A stretch of 64,000 bases of DNA from Rhododendron vialii (GCF_030253575.1 NC_080559.1:5912501-5976500), one strand, 5' to 3'. Counted from the stretch's first letter, positions 1 through 11,280 are shown. Made by a program: numbers and translations. The notes: generated by a model from the letters alone, not told the origin.

Positions 1-36
1 CAGCCGGAGAACATTTGAAAGATAAGCAAAAATAAC

Positions 37-3000
37 CTTTGAATTAGCCATGTTGTCAAACTGCTTAAACATATATGCATTTGGCATGCTCGAAACAATT
101 TGTTCAGCTTTATCAACAGCACCTTTAAGACCTTTCACTGGGTCTGTCAAAAAAATCTTTGCTCCAAATGCACGTAGAAGGATCCGTCTTTCAAGATTGA
201 TCGATGCAGGCATGGTGACAATGACTTCATATCCCTTGGTTGCTGCAACAAAAGCTATACCAAGCCCTGTATTTCCAGTAGTCGGTTCAACAAGTATGCT
301 CTGCATACAGTCACAAAATATGCACAAAGAAGATGTATTTTATCAGGCTTTAATTGCTATGCAATGTATGGGAAATGGCCTTATATGACTAAAACGTAAC
401 CTGATTTATGAAAAGCATCACTGTAATTTCAGGCTATAGAAGAACGATGCTAACCTTTCCAGGAGAAATTGCTCCGCTTTCTTCGGCATCAAATATCATG
501 CTACATGCAATTCTGAAACGTCAACCAGTTGAAAACAGGAATCAGTGTTCTCAAGAAATACTTATTCAAAAGTGCGTTGGGTTTTCCCAGTTCAGATGTC
601 CATTAAATAATCATTGTTCTCAAAAGCATAGTAGGCACTCGCCTCTTCAAGACCAGACGTCCAAAAAAAAAGCCTAAAGGCGCTCAAATTTGTGAGACAG
701 AGTGCCTTGTCCATGGGGCGTTCTTCAAGGTTCACTTTTAAGTTTCTAGATGGTTCTTTAGAACAAAATGGTCTGTGAAGCTAGCTAAATCAAACAAAAC
801 ACAAGAGGGGGAGAGGAGAGCTGAACCCGGGGCTTGAAAAGTGAATACTGAAGAGAGTGCCAAGCTGACTTAACTCAGATAGTTTTAGCTCGTTATAATG
901 TGTGCTTCAGTTCAACATCAATGGTAATATATGTTGGGAATGTCTTGTATTCTTTAGTCCCACATTGGTTAATTATGTTGTTCCCGTTTTTGTAGCCTAT
1001 TATAAATAAGGCTTTTGGGGTACTTCTAGAAATTATCTTTTGGGCTTTCATATTGTGGCCTTTCTAGAGTTACGGATTATAGCCGGCTCTTTGTATCTCT
1101 TCTTCACGTTGGTTAGTGAATCCTCTCTCTCCTCGCCCGTGGATGTACCCATCTTGGGGAACCACGTATATCTTGTGTCTTTGTGATTTCTTGTTTAGTT
1201 TTCAATTTCTCGTTCTTAGCTTGCATTCATAGCGTTCGTTACAACAAACTGGTATCAGAGCCAGGTTGCAAAAACTAGGGTTTCGTTTCCGATTGTGGCT
1301 ATGGCGGCTAAATTTGAGATTGCGAAGTTTGATGGGCAGAGCAGCAGTTCCAGTCTTTGGAGAGTAAAGATGAAGGCTTTGTTAACCCAACAAGGATTGC
1401 ACAAGGCTTTGTCAGGCAAGACTAGTTCTGGAATTAAAGAGGAAGATTGGGATGATACGGATGCCAAAGCTCTGAGTTCTATTCAGTTGAGTCTGGCAGA
1501 TGATGTTCTTCGCGAGGTGGAAGAAGAAACTTCAGCAGCAGGAATTTGGCTGAAGTTGGAAGGCATATATATGACGAAGTCGCTCACCAACAGGTTATAT
1601 CTCAAACAACGTCTTTATACGTTTCGTATGCGAGAAGGTATACCTGTTAAAGATCATTTAGACGAGTTCAACCGTATTATTATGGATCTGAAAAATATTG
1701 ATAGTAAAATTGAGGATGAGGACCAAGCCCTAATTTTGCTATGTTCTTTACCACTTTCGTATGAGCACTTTGTTACAACCCTATTGTATGGCAAAGACAC
1801 GATATCCATGGAGGATGTTAAGGCCAGCCTATATTCGAAAGAATTGAGGAAAAAAGTGTCAGGTGAGGGTGATGCACATGCGGAGGGTTTGTTTGTTAGG
1901 GGAAGAACAACAGAAAGGGTGGAGTCGAGTAATAGGGAAAGATCCAGATCATCAGGTAAGAAGAAGGGAAAGTGCAATTATTGCAAGAAACCCTGGCACT
2001 GGAAAAGTGACTGTTTAAAACTCAAGGAGAAGGAAAAAGAAGACCAGAAAGGGGGTAAAGTAATTGCTGGAATTGCTGAAAGTTCAGATGAGTCAGATAA
2101 TGTGTTATCAGTTACAGAGGGCGATTCTCGCTCTAATACCGAGTGGGTTCTAGATTCTGGATGTTCATACCATATGTGTCCGCATAGAGAGTGGTTTTCT
2201 ACTTATGAGGCGGTCAATGGTGGTACAGTTTTGATGGGCAACAACATGGCCTGTAAGACTGTTGGTTCAGGAACGATTCAGCTTAGGATGCATGACGGTA
2301 TTGTTAGGACTTTATCTGAGGTTCGACATGTTCCGGATTTGAAGAAAAATCTTATATCCCTGGGTGCTCTTGATTCTCATGGTTGCAAATTCCTCGGTGA
2401 AGGTGGAGTTTTGAAAGTCTCAAGGGGTGCATTAGTACTGATGAAGGGTCAAAAGCGTGGTAACCTTTATACACTCCAGGGCAGTACAGTTTTAGGTGCT
2501 GCAGCAACGGTTGCTTCATCCAAGGTTTCAGATTCAGACTTGACTCGTTTGTGGCATATGCGCCTTGGGCATATGAGCGAGAGGGGGATGACAGTTTTGA
2601 GCAAACAGGATTTGCTATGTGGCCAGAAAATTGAGAAGCTGGATTTCTGTGAGCATTGTGTTTACGGCAAGCAGTGCAGGGTAAAATTCAGTACAGCTGT
2701 TCATCGCACCAAAGGCACGGTGGATTATTTTCACTCGGATCTTTGGGGTCCCGCAGAGGTAACTTCTAAAGGTGGTTTTCGATATTTTATGAGTATTATC
2801 GATGATTTCTCTCGTAAAGTTTGGGTGTATATGTTGAAACATAAGAGTGACGCCTTTAATACATTCAAACAGTTTAAAACTTTGATTGAGAATCAGACTG
2901 GTAAGAAAATAAAACGTTTGCGAACTGATAATGGTATGGAGTTTTGTCTTGGCGAGTTTGATAGATTTTGTAGTGATGAGGGCATTGTGAGGCATCACAC

Positions 3001-6000
3001 AGTGAGAAAAACCCCTCAGCAAAATGGTGTGGCTGAACGAATGAACAGGACTCTTTTGGAGAAGGCACGTTGTATGTTGTCCAATTCCGGATTGGGCAAA
3101 GAATTTTGGGCTGAAGCCGTTTCCACAACATGCTATTTGGTGAACAGGTCTCCGTCGACTGCTATTGAGTGTAAGACTCCGTTTGAGGTATGGTCAGGTC
3201 ATCTAGCTGATTATTCTGTGTTGCGTGTTTTTGGGTGTCCAGCTTACGCTCATGTGAATGAGGGTAAATTGGAGCCACGGGCCAAGAAGTGTATTTTCTT
3301 GGGTTATGCAGCAGGTGTCAAAGGGTACAGGTTGTGGTGCTCTGATGATTTGAAGTTTTTGATCAGTAGGGATGTGACTTTTGATGAAAATTATCTGATT
3401 AAGGGGTCTAAGCAGGTTGATGATACAGTTCAGGAACATAGTGTTCCAAAGCAGGTGGAGTTTTTGGGTGAAGCTTCCGACTCAGGGAAGAAGCACATTG
3501 AGAAGCCAATTGAAGAGGAGTTCAAGAGTTCAGACACAGAGGTTGATGCATTAGTTGAGCAACCACGCACTATTGCTAAAGATAGGCCAAGGAGGGAGAT
3601 TCGGCCTCCTGAAAGGTATTCGGCTTATTCTGAGATGGTGGCCTATGCTTTATCAGTTGCTGAGACAGTTGAGTATGAAGAGCCTTCCAGCTATACGGAA
3701 GCTATTTCGAGCACTGAGTCTGCACAGTGGTTTGTTGCTATGAATGAGGAGATTGAGTCTCTTCAGAAGAATCAGACATGGGAGTTAGTAGAACCGCTGA
3801 AAGGGAAGAGGATTGTTGGATGCAAGTGGATCTTCAAGCGCAAACCAGGTATTCCAGGGGTAGAAAACGCTCGGTTTAAAGCTCGGCTAGTGGCGAAAGG
3901 ATACAGCCAGAAGGAGGGTGTTGACTACAATGAGGTATTTTCACCAGTTGTAAAACATAGTTCCATTCGCACTTTACTTGCTATTGTTGCATGTTATGAT
4001 CTTGAGTTAGAGCAACTTGATGTCAAAACTGCGTTTTTGCACGGCGAGCTTGAGGAACAGATTTATATGCGTCAGCCTGAGGGATTTGTTGTTTCTGGTA
4101 AGGAGGATCACGTTTGTTTACTTCGTAAATCTTTGTATGGCCTCAAGCAATCCCCTAGGCAGTGGTATAAGCGGTTTGATACTTTTATGATAAGCCAGTC
4201 ATATTCAAGAAGTGAGTATGACAGTTGTGTATATTTTCGAAAACTTCCAGATGGTTCATTTGTTTATCTACTGTTGTATGTTGATGATATGCTTATTGCT
4301 GCCAAGAGTGTGTCAGAAATCAACAGGTTGAAACAACAGTTAGGTGGTGAATTTGAGATGAAAGATTTGGGTGCGGCAAAACGTATTTTGGGTATGGAGA
4401 TTTGCAGAGATCGAGTAGCTGGCAAATTATTTTTGAATCAGAAGTCTTATGTTCTTAAAGTACTTGAGCGCTTTGCCATGCAGAACTCGAAGCCAGTCAG
4501 TACCCCTTTGGCAGCACACTTTCGACTTTCAGCTGAGTTGTCACCACAGTCGGAGGATGAGGAGAAGTATATGTCTCAGGTTCCATATTCGTGCGCAGTT
4601 GGGAGCCTTATGTACGCCATGGTATGTACTCGTCCTGATATTTCACATGCAGTTAGTGTCGTTAGTCGTTATATGGGGCGTCCAGGAAAGGCACATTGGG
4701 AGGCTGTGAAATGGATACTACGGTATTTGTGCGGAACTGCAGGTGTTGGTCTATTGTTTGGGATTGTCAATTCTGGTGATCATGCTGTTGGTTATGTTGA
4801 TTCGGATTTTGCCGGTGACCACGATAAGAGGAGGTCTCTGACAGGTTATGTCTTTACTCTGTCCGGAAGTGCCATTAGTTGGAAAGCTACTTTACAGGCT
4901 ACAGTTGCGCTGTCTACAACAGAAGCGGAGTATATGGCCATTGCTGAAGCTGTGAAGGAGGCATTGTGGATGAGAGGTTTGCTTTGTGAGCTTGGTCTTG
5001 CACAGGGTGTGAGTTCAGTATTTTGTGATTCGCAGAGTGCTATACATTTGACTAAAAATCTGATGTATCATGAGAGGACTAAGCATATCGATGTCAGGTA
5101 TCACTTCGTTCGGGATATCATCTCACAGAAGCAAGTTGAGGTGAAGAAAGTGGGTACGGCAGATAACCCAGCAGATATGTTGACTAAACCGGTTCCGGTT
5201 GCCAAGTTCAAGCATTGCTTGGGCTTGCTTGGTATTTGCAGTTGATCGCCCCTCGGGGGCATTTGGCGAGTGAGAGGTTAGAAGGGGATAGCTATATTTG
5301 GTGATTTAGTTCGGTGGAATTCAAGTCAAGGTGGAGAATTGTTGGGAATGTCTTGTATTCTTTAGTCCCACATTGGTTAATTATGTTGTTCCCGTTTTTG
5401 TAGCCTATTATAAATAAGGCTTTTGGGGTACTTCTAGAAATTATCTTTTGGGCTTTCATATTGTGGCCTTTCTAGAGTTACGGATTATAGCCGGCTCTTT
5501 GTATCTCTTCTTCACGTTGGTTAGTGAATCCTCTCTCTCCTCGCCCGTGGATGTACCCATCTTGGGGAACCACGTATATCTTGTGTCTTTGTGATTTCTT
5601 GTTTAGTTTTCAATTTCTCGTTCTTAGCTTGCATTCATAGCGTTCGTTACAACAATATATACTTCCAATTTTCCAGCCTTAAGAGTAATGTTGTTCTGCT
5701 AGTCAGGCGGCTGGGCACCGCCTAGTGCCTAGGCCACTTAATTGGATACTAATCTGCGCCCAAAGATTAGTCTTTCCCTTTTTTATTTCCTAAAAATATT
5801 TTCTTCCTCCCTCCCCAAGTTTTGAGTAAGTAGAACAACATAAAATGAACAAAACATTAAATAACATCCAATGCGGAAAATAGAACCTACATATAATTTC
5901 CCAACAAACAGAGCCTACATACACATAATTTCACTTTATTTTACAACAGATGAAAAAACAGTGAACACAAACAAACAGACCAGACAGAAAGAGATGAGTG

Positions 6001-9000
6001 TGTGTGTGTGTGTGGGGGGGGGGGGATGTTTACAGTTGGTCCGTTTGTAGTAGCAATGAGCAGACAGTTGGTCCGTTTGTAGTAGCAATGAGCAGAGAAG
6101 ACAAGGTTTAGATATATTGGCTACTCTATATAGTGCATAAGTATATAACATGTAATTTAGAACTACAATAAAATCCTAATACTTTATTACCCCAACATTT
6201 TAACCACTTAGATTTGCAAAATTACGTGTTTAATCCCCCAACTATACCACCTAGCCACCTGATTCTCTGATTGATTCCGCTTAGCCGCCTAATTCTCCTA
6301 TTAATCCTGCCTAGCAGCCTATTCTCCTGTCAATCCCACCCAGCCACCTAGCCGATTAATCATCAATTAATCCAGCCTAGTGGCTGACTAATCGTCCCGC
6401 CGTGTAATTAAGTGCCTAGGCCCCTAGTCAAGACAGCGGACCACCACCTAGCGCTTAGGCGCTGCCTAGGCCGATTTTTAGAACACTGCTTCAGAGGAAG
6501 AAGATTGACTGAGAAGTCCTTTTATACACTTTATATACAGTGCCTCATGTAGGTGTGTAATTCTAAATTCGCTTTTTGTAAATTTCCCAAATACTATTAC
6601 GTAAACTACCCTTGCTTGCATTGCAAGAGATGTGAATTTGACTCCAGTTTTCTTGAAAATAATACAAATAACCCTTTTAAGGTCGTTAGGGTTGTTACAT
6701 ATATTTTCTCTTTATCTCCCTCTATTATATTACATATTGCGCCATGATGTTTTAATCCATGGCACAAATTTATGGAAGAGAGAGTAGGAGAGGAGTGAGC
6801 AAGAGAAAGGGAGAGACAGTTGAAGAGAGATGGGGAGAGAGACCTATCTTTTATATCTTGGGTACTATAATAGTCATACTTTCACTGAACTCAAGACTTC
6901 CGAATTTTATAATTTCAACCCACTAAAAATAATTGCATTTTTACTCTAAAGTGCCCAGAAAGTGTCCTGTGCTTGTCCTTGGAGTGTCCAAGCCTGTTGG
7001 GAGAGTATCCAATTGAAACTAATGAAAAAAACTTCAAACACGTTGAAATTGAGTTCGGACATGTGTCCAGAGTGCGTCCATGTCTGTGTCCAGTGTGTCT
7101 AACACTGGTATGTTGCCTTTGACCAAGTGTCCCGGCTGCATAGCATGTCATGTACCCCATTTCAAGATTCCTAACTTCATAAATTTCAGTAACAATGTTT
7201 GTATCTTGGATCAGCATTGATGTCCATCTATACATGTATAAGAAAAAGACCTCAAAAACGAGTGAGAAAATAACTAAAAAATTGGAAGTTTCTCTGTTTG
7301 TATTCTTCTATCTTTATCAAAGGATGAATAATAAATTTTCGCCTATCTATGTAATTCCACACTTGAAAGGTTTTGTCAATACCCAAATCACATACTTTTT
7401 CAAACATCTCACTGGAGATTCCAATTATTCCTTTTGCAAGTAAAGCATTTTGATAAACTGAATTTGATTTTTAGGTATATCGAACTGAATGGATATGTAA
7501 CGTGAATGATATGGTTTTCATGTTCTACGATTCACACCTCAGGTGCAAATAGATAGTTGGAGGTATCGAATTTCAACAGTACAATACGTATCTTGAATCA
7601 TTTGTAAACTCAAAATGGAGTATCCATTTAGAGAAGCAAAATGGAACACACTTGGAGGGAGTTGGTGCTCTATTTAGGAGTTAGAGAGCATGGTTGAAGA
7701 TGCTCTTGAAATTGATGAGTGTCTACATATGAGTCATGGATAATCTCAAATAATATGGGAAACCCATTCATTTGATAGTTGGCTAATTTGTTTTAGGAAA
7801 TATGCTTTTATCATCAGGCAACTAAAAGGTACAACATATCCACAAAGATCGGAAGAGTCCTAGAACATCATTAATTCAACAAAAAGCATCTCTATGCTCC
7901 AGGTAGATGGTACCTGTCCTTGACAGTTCGGCAAGGCTCCATAGATTCAAGTTTTGCAGCAACGTTTGCCGCGCAGCCCTTTGTAACTTTGTTGAGATAT
8001 ACCAACGGCGTTTGCCCAATCAACTATATCAATTTGTCGCAACTGCTAAATTAGTCAGTGGATTGAGACATAAGCCACAGAAGATACGTAACCAATCATA
8101 CTACACACATTGCATCGTCCCAAAAAATGGGGAAAGATTCTCCAACAGTAGATAGTCAGCAAAAAAATTGGAAGGAAACTGATTTCTACACTTCACTATA
8201 GCTTCTCAGGTCCTTTTATTTTTAGCCTCTCGCAAGGGGAGTGTGACACGGCAAAAGTGCAGTACTAATGTCATTTCCCAATGTGAAATTCCATAAGAGA
8301 ATAAATGCTTCCCAGATTGTTGTGGCTTCCCCCTAGTACTCCACGCTGTGTAGAAGGTCTAAGTTGTTGTACTCTTTTTGTCCAACAGAATGAACTCCAC
8401 TGAGAATCACGTTAGCCTAAACTCCCAAGAACAAAGCCCGACAACTAAACCAATATATTGCCAGCTAATCAGTTGCTAGACACGCTTAGCCACAGAAAAC
8501 ATCAACAGCTTCAAGGAAACTAAATCAAAATCAGTTTTCTCCACGAATAATTCTCCTACAACTAAGTCATTCTCACGGACATTGAAAATCAAAATGTCGA
8601 AAGTCGAATTGAACAAGAGAACATTCAAATGACACAAACACCTAGACAAGGAAAATGAGCAATATTTTTTTTTATAATTCTGGATTACTAATGCTAGAGC
8701 TTGTCCCACATTGTTTAATTACAACCTCCAAAACTAGTATCAAAACTAGTATATGAGCCTGGGCGGCCTCTCCACTTATTGCCAATTGGTTTGGAGTTGG
8801 ATGCTATAACACTTAGCAACAAGTACATTAGGTTGAAGACAAAAATCAAACAACCATACACTTTTCCCCCAAACTGAAAAAAATCTCCCAAGCACATTTC
8901 TGATTTCGAAGCTGGAAATAGAAAAAACCCAAAACGTCCAAAGCGGAAACAGGAAAATCCATTTCAGTTTTTCCAAAGAGCACATTAATAACACAAAGAA

Positions 9001-9360
9001 AACAAACACACACGCAAACAAGCAAAATGAGTAATTTTCCACTGGGTACAAGAAGCAAGAAAATTGCTCGAGGGAGACTTAAAACAGAACCTGGGTTACG
9101 TCCTCGGCGATGTTGACGGCGTCGTGTTCTTCGCTCGTGGCGTAGCCGGAAGCGGTGGTGGTGGTGGTGGTGGCAACTACTCCTGAAGAAGAAGAAGTGG
9201 CCGCATTGGTGATATAAGAGGAACGGTTGTGGTGCTGGTGACGCCGTAGAGATAGAAAGGGTGGGAAATGAGTGGGTTGGAAAGGGCTGACTCTAGTAAA
9301 AGGTATTTGCTGAGGAGGAAGAGGGAGGAGAAGAGGAGGAGGGGGAGATAGTGCCGCCAT
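37..9360 (-). CDS. Plastid O-acetylserine(thiol)lyase family, likely S-sulfocysteine synthase (3' partial)
   Basis: PLP-dependent beta-substituting enzyme that makes cysteine or S-sulfocysteine from O-acetylserine, probably in the chloroplast. Exons run 9091-9360, 7914-8023, 455-512 and 37-300; the next intron donor is at 36-35, so the C-terminal half lies outside the window. The 234 residues seen are in frame through every junction. Residues 1-75 are Pro/Ser/Thr-rich, like a transit peptide. Then come [11 protein letters not shown] (91-101), [10 protein letters not shown] with the PLP lysine at 125, and [13 protein letters not shown] (151-163), the PLP-phosphate loop. The GNTGLGIA loop and the QFDNMAN motif resemble CS26 more than OAS-TL A/B/C as I remember them. 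I start at the ATG at 9360 because no in-frame ATG lies upstream. Intron 2 is 7.4 kb because of a copia insertion. Family call is firm; CS26 subtype is an inference. Confidence 0.88.
932..1246 (+). repeat. 5' LTR of copia element
   Basis: The 315-bp repeat begins TGTTGGGAATG and ends TTACAACA. It contains TATAAATAAGG near 1001-1011, a good TATA box for the U3 promoter of the element. It matches 5340-5654 without a difference that I could find. Confidence 0.95.
1250..1261 (+). other. Primer binding site (initiator tRNA-Met)
   Basis: TGGTATCAGAGC lies 3 bp after the 5' LTR. It is the complement of the 3' end of plant initiator methionine tRNA and the usual minus-strand primer site of plant copia elements. 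Confidence 0.93.
1301..5245 (+). CDS. Copia gag-pol polyprotein, uninterrupted
   Basis: A single 1314-residue frame from the ATG at 1301, with no stop or frameshift. Domains in order: gag (about 1-220); CCHC zinc knuckle (225-238, CX2CX4HX4C, with Trp where Gly is usual); aspartic protease with DSG (D285); an H-H-C-C pre-integrase domain (about 410-455); integrase core with D480, D543 and E579, giving D-D-35-E spacing; reverse transcriptase with YVDD at 993-996; and RNase H near the C-terminus ([27 protein letters not shown]). Length and order fit the Tnt1-like copia family. All catalytic motifs are present, so the copy could be autonomous; activity is not shown by sequence alone. Confidence 0.95.
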   Translation: MAAKFEIAKFDGQSSSSSLWRVKMKALLTQQGLHKALSGKTSSGIKEEDWDDTDAKALSSIQLSLADDVLREVEEETSAAGIWLKLEGIYMTKSLTNRLYLKQRLYTFRMREGIPVKDHLDEFNRIIMDLKNIDSKIEDEDQALILLCSLPLSYEHFVTTLLYGKDTISMEDVKASLYSKELRKKVSGEGDAHAEGLFVRGRTTERVESSNRERSRSSGKKKGKCNYCKKPWHWKSDCLKLKEKEKEDQKGGKVIAGIAESSDESDNVLSVTEGDSRSNTEWVLDSGCSYHMCPHREWFSTYEAVNGGTVLMGNNMACKTVGSGTIQLRMHDGIVRTLSEVRHVPDLKKNLISLGALDSHGCKFLGEGGVLKVSRGALVLMKGQKRGNLYTLQGSTVLGAAATVASSKVSDSDLTRLWHMRLGHMSERGMTVLSKQDLLCGQKIEKLDFCEHCVYGKQCRVKFSTAVHRTKGTVDYFHSDLWGPAEVTSKGGFRYFMSIIDDFSRKVWVYMLKHKSDAFNTFKQFKTLIENQTGKKIKRLRTDNGMEFCLGEFDRFCSDEGIVRHHTVRKTPQQNGVAERMNRTLLEKARCMLSNSGLGKEFWAEAVSTTCYLVNRSPSTAIECKTPFEVWSGHLADYSVLRVFGCPAYAHVNEGKLEPRAKKCIFLGYAAGVKGYRLWCSDDLKFLISRDVTFDENYLIKGSKQVDDTVQEHSVPKQVEFLGEASDSGKKHIEKPIEEEFKSSDTEVDALVEQPRTIAKDRPRREIRPPERYSAYSEMVAYALSVAETVEYEEPSSYTEAISSTESAQWFVAMNEEIESLQKNQTWELVEPLKGKRIVGCKWIFKRKPGIPGVENARFKARLVAKGYSQKEGVDYNEVFSPVVKHSSIRTLLAIVACYDLELEQLDVKTAFLHGELEEQIYMRQPEGFVVSGKEDHVCLLRKSLYGLKQSPRQWYKRFDTFMISQSYSRSEYDSCVYFRKLPDGSFVYLLLYVDDMLIAAKSVSEINRLKQQLGGEFEMKDLGAAKRILGMEICRDRVAGKLFLNQKSYVLKVLERFAMQNSKPVSTPLAAHFRLSAELSPQSEDEEKYMSQVPYSCAVGSLMYAMVCTRPDISHAVSVVSRYMGRPGKAHWEAVKWILRYLCGTAGVGLLFGIVNSGDHAVGYVDSDFAGDHDKRRSLTGYVFTLSGSAISWKATLQATVALSTTEAEYMAIAEAVKEALWMRGLLCELGLAQGVSSVFCDSQSAIHLTKNLMYHERTKHIDVRYHFVRDIISQKQVEVKKVGTADNPADMLTKPVPVAKFKHCLGLLGICS
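5328..5338 (+). other. Polypurine tract of copia element
   Basis: AAGGTGGAGAA directly before the 3' LTR, one pyrimidine in eleven. It is in the standard place for plus-strand priming. Confidence 0.75.
5340..5654 (+). repeat. 3' LTR of copia element
   Basis: 315 bp, same start and end as the 5' LTR. It is followed at once by the ATATA target-site copy. No substitution relative to 932-1246 was seen by eye. Confidence 0.95.
5692..6486. mobile_element. Degenerate inverted-repeat MITE-like element
   Basis: The left end (TGTTCTGCTAGTCAGGCGG..., reaching GCCTAGGCCACTTAATT) and the reverse complement of the right end (TGTTCTAAAAATCGGCC..., reaching GGCCTAGGCACTTAATT) form imperfect inverted repeats of about 60 bp. 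The interior is AT-rich with repeats of CCACCTAGCC/GATTAAT type. It lies in intron 2 of the cysteine synthase-like gene. No clear target-site duplication, so the boundaries are approximate. Confidence 0.45.
6032..6095. repeat. Two-copy 32-bp tandem repeat beside GT and G tracts
   Basis: Two exact copies of a 32-bp unit (ACAGTTGGTCCG...) follow a (TG)n run and a G run at about 6000-6026. Probably replication slippage. Confidence 0.85.
6487..7913. other. Remainder of cysteine synthase-like intron 2
   Basis: AT-rich intron sequence. A purine-rich stretch sits at about 6776-6842, and repeated GTGTCC-type words at about 6955-7130 look like an old dispersed repeat. No credible exon on either strand. 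Confidence 0.6.
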
Positions 9361-10311
9361 TACAGGAACCGGTCTGAAGAAGAGGTATGTTTTGGATAAA
9401 TGAGGTTCGGAGATCAAACAAAGAGAACCGGAATTTTGGGCCGTGTTTGGAACGTTGGAATCAATACAAATTAGTCGTCCCTTTTTATTCAAAAATTGAA
9501 TTTTGATTTATGAAATGGAGGGTCAATCATTTTAAAGTTAAACTCAATCATCTTATAAATTAAAATTCAATTTTTGATATATTGACTGATTGATGTCCGA
9601 TTAAGTTCATTTTTGTATGGATATATTTTATGGTAAAATTCTACAAGATAAACGATTCAGATTATTATAATAAATATGTTGAGACCCACAGATAATAGTG
9701 GTGGAAACAATTTAAACTCATTCTTGAAATACTTAATTCTTAATTTTACCAACTGAGTGTAGAGAGAAAATGGGGCTGATGAGAACATTCTTGGGTTCAA
9801 ATAGAAAGTAAATGTTTTTTTTTTAATCTGCCCCTGTAAGGAAAAAAAATGCTAATCACAATCACCATCTACTTGGCGGTGATTAATGTCCAAAAAGTGC
9901 ATTTGAAATATATATAAATATTTTTAAAAGTACATTGATATTTGTGAAAATTGCATTGGAACTCTTACTTTTTTGTTGACAATATGTGGGCATTGTTCAC
10001 TGCCTAGTAAACTAGTAGACTGTAGTTAGCAGAATCGATACGAAGAATTAGAAATAAATTTCCCTTGCAAAAAGGAACTTTGAAAACATGATTGCGCTCA
10101 TTAGAATTAAACAAGTCATAGCTATGTCATTGGATGGCTAGTGTGAGACTTAAGAGTTTGTTTATTCCTAGTAAATTCGTGTTCGAAATTTTTTAGGTGC
10201 TATGAATTTTTATAGGACAAGTTCATACGACTATGATCATTTCCCGACATCTTTAAATGTCCCCCAACTAATAGACGGGGACATCACACATTCTTCTATT
10301 TTGTAAATATA
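9361..10311. other. Upstream region of the cysteine synthase-like gene
   Basis: The 5'UTR probably covers about 9361-9480, where the reading frame stays open but has no ATG. Beyond that the DNA is AT-rich with no gene. No convincing TATA box was identified. Confidence 0.55.
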
Positions 10312-11105
10312 CTAGTGTTTGCCCGTGCCTACGGCACTACTCACTCCGATTGGAATTGAAATACTCTTTAAATCTTGATAGTGGCTCAAAACATTATTTC
10401 AATTTTTAGGTAGCTACAAATTGCTAAAAATTAATCTCTCTTTTTTTGAACGGCGAAGTTTTTTTTTTATTGATATGTAGTAAGCGAATACGCAAACAGT
10501 GTAGTGAAGAAATTAGCAACTCATGAAATTATGCAGAACGCTGTTCAAAAGGGGGGGAAAAACCCCCACAAAGTCTCTACAGCTCTACAAAATAGAAAAG
10601 AGCATTTAACAAACACGTGGTGGGCAACAGAAAATACCTCTCCAGATTTTGGAGGAAATGTATACAAAATTGAAGAGAGCATTTTAACAAATACATGGTG
10701 GGCAACAAAAAATACCTCTCCCGATTTGATTTCTCTCGAGGGATTTGACTGTCGAAGAGGAGTGGACGGTGGACGGTCCCAGTGCTCGGCAGTCCAAGGG
10801 GGGAGCCTCTTCCCAAAAGACAGTCAACCCATACGGGAGGAAAGGTCTCGTAGAAAGGAAGCAAGGAGAATTGCTTTCCCTCTTTTTTGTTTTCACACAC
10901 ACGGAGAGAGAAAGGGAGAGAGAGCTGTGAAATTTGAATTCTGATATTTTTTTCCTCTTAGACAACAGATGTCATTTATGTAATATGATGGGTAAATATG
11001 GATACTTTCATAAAATGTGAAAAAAATGCATCTTAACCCTTGGATCAAACAAATCTGAACCGTTGCAACAACTTGTCCCCACACCCTTCTGTATTATAAT
11101 AGAGA
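10312..11105 (-). mobile_element. Non-autonomous Helitron
   Basis: Read on the minus strand, the element starts TCTCTATTATAATAC at 11105 and ends CTAG at 10312. The CTAG is preceded by a short hairpin, GTGCC-GTA-GGCAC (10325-10337). It lies between a host A (11106) and a host T (10311), the Helitron A^T target. It is 794 bp and has no RepHel gene. Inside, two similar units of about 75 bp repeat (from about 10600 and 10676, both with TGGTGGGCAACA). Small reading frames inside are not genes. Confidence 0.75.
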
Positions 11106-11280
11106 TGTGTGTGTGTACCGTTTACTTTGGCTGCATGCAATATTCTTGAGTGAGAAATAGGGAGACTCATCGTGTAACAAGTCAAAAAGGAGACCTAGGC
11201 ATCATTAACTTGCAACCAACAACAAACAAACCTACCTACATTTTCATACTAAGGCGGCCTTAAAATATACTATATCTACC

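Larger units (their letters stand above)
932..5654 (+). mobile_element. Full-length Ty1/copia LTR retrotransposon
   Basis: Complete 4.72-kb element: 315-bp LTRs starting TG and ending CA, an initiator-Met-tRNA primer binding site, one long gag-pol frame, a purine-rich tract, and a perfect 5-bp target-site duplication ATATA (927-931 and 5655-5659). The order protease, integrase, reverse transcriptase, RNase H is copia type; overall resemblance is to the Tnt1/Tork group. The LTRs appear identical base for base by eye, so insertion was recent. It sits in intron 2 of the cysteine synthase-like gene, in the opposite orientation to it. Confidence 0.96.

Noticed and set aside
1255..3439. Minus-strand and alternate-frame ORFs within the copia element
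   Set aside because: They lie opposite the gag-pol frame and show no domain; they are shadows of it.
9361..9492. N-terminal extension of the cysteine synthase-like protein
   Set aside because: The frame is open to 9492 but has no ATG before 9360; the longer frame would need a TTG start. Treated as 5'UTR.
10504..10965. Small proteins on both strands inside the Helitron
   Set aside because: Non-conserved, overlapping, within a transposon, and produced partly by the internal tandem repeat.
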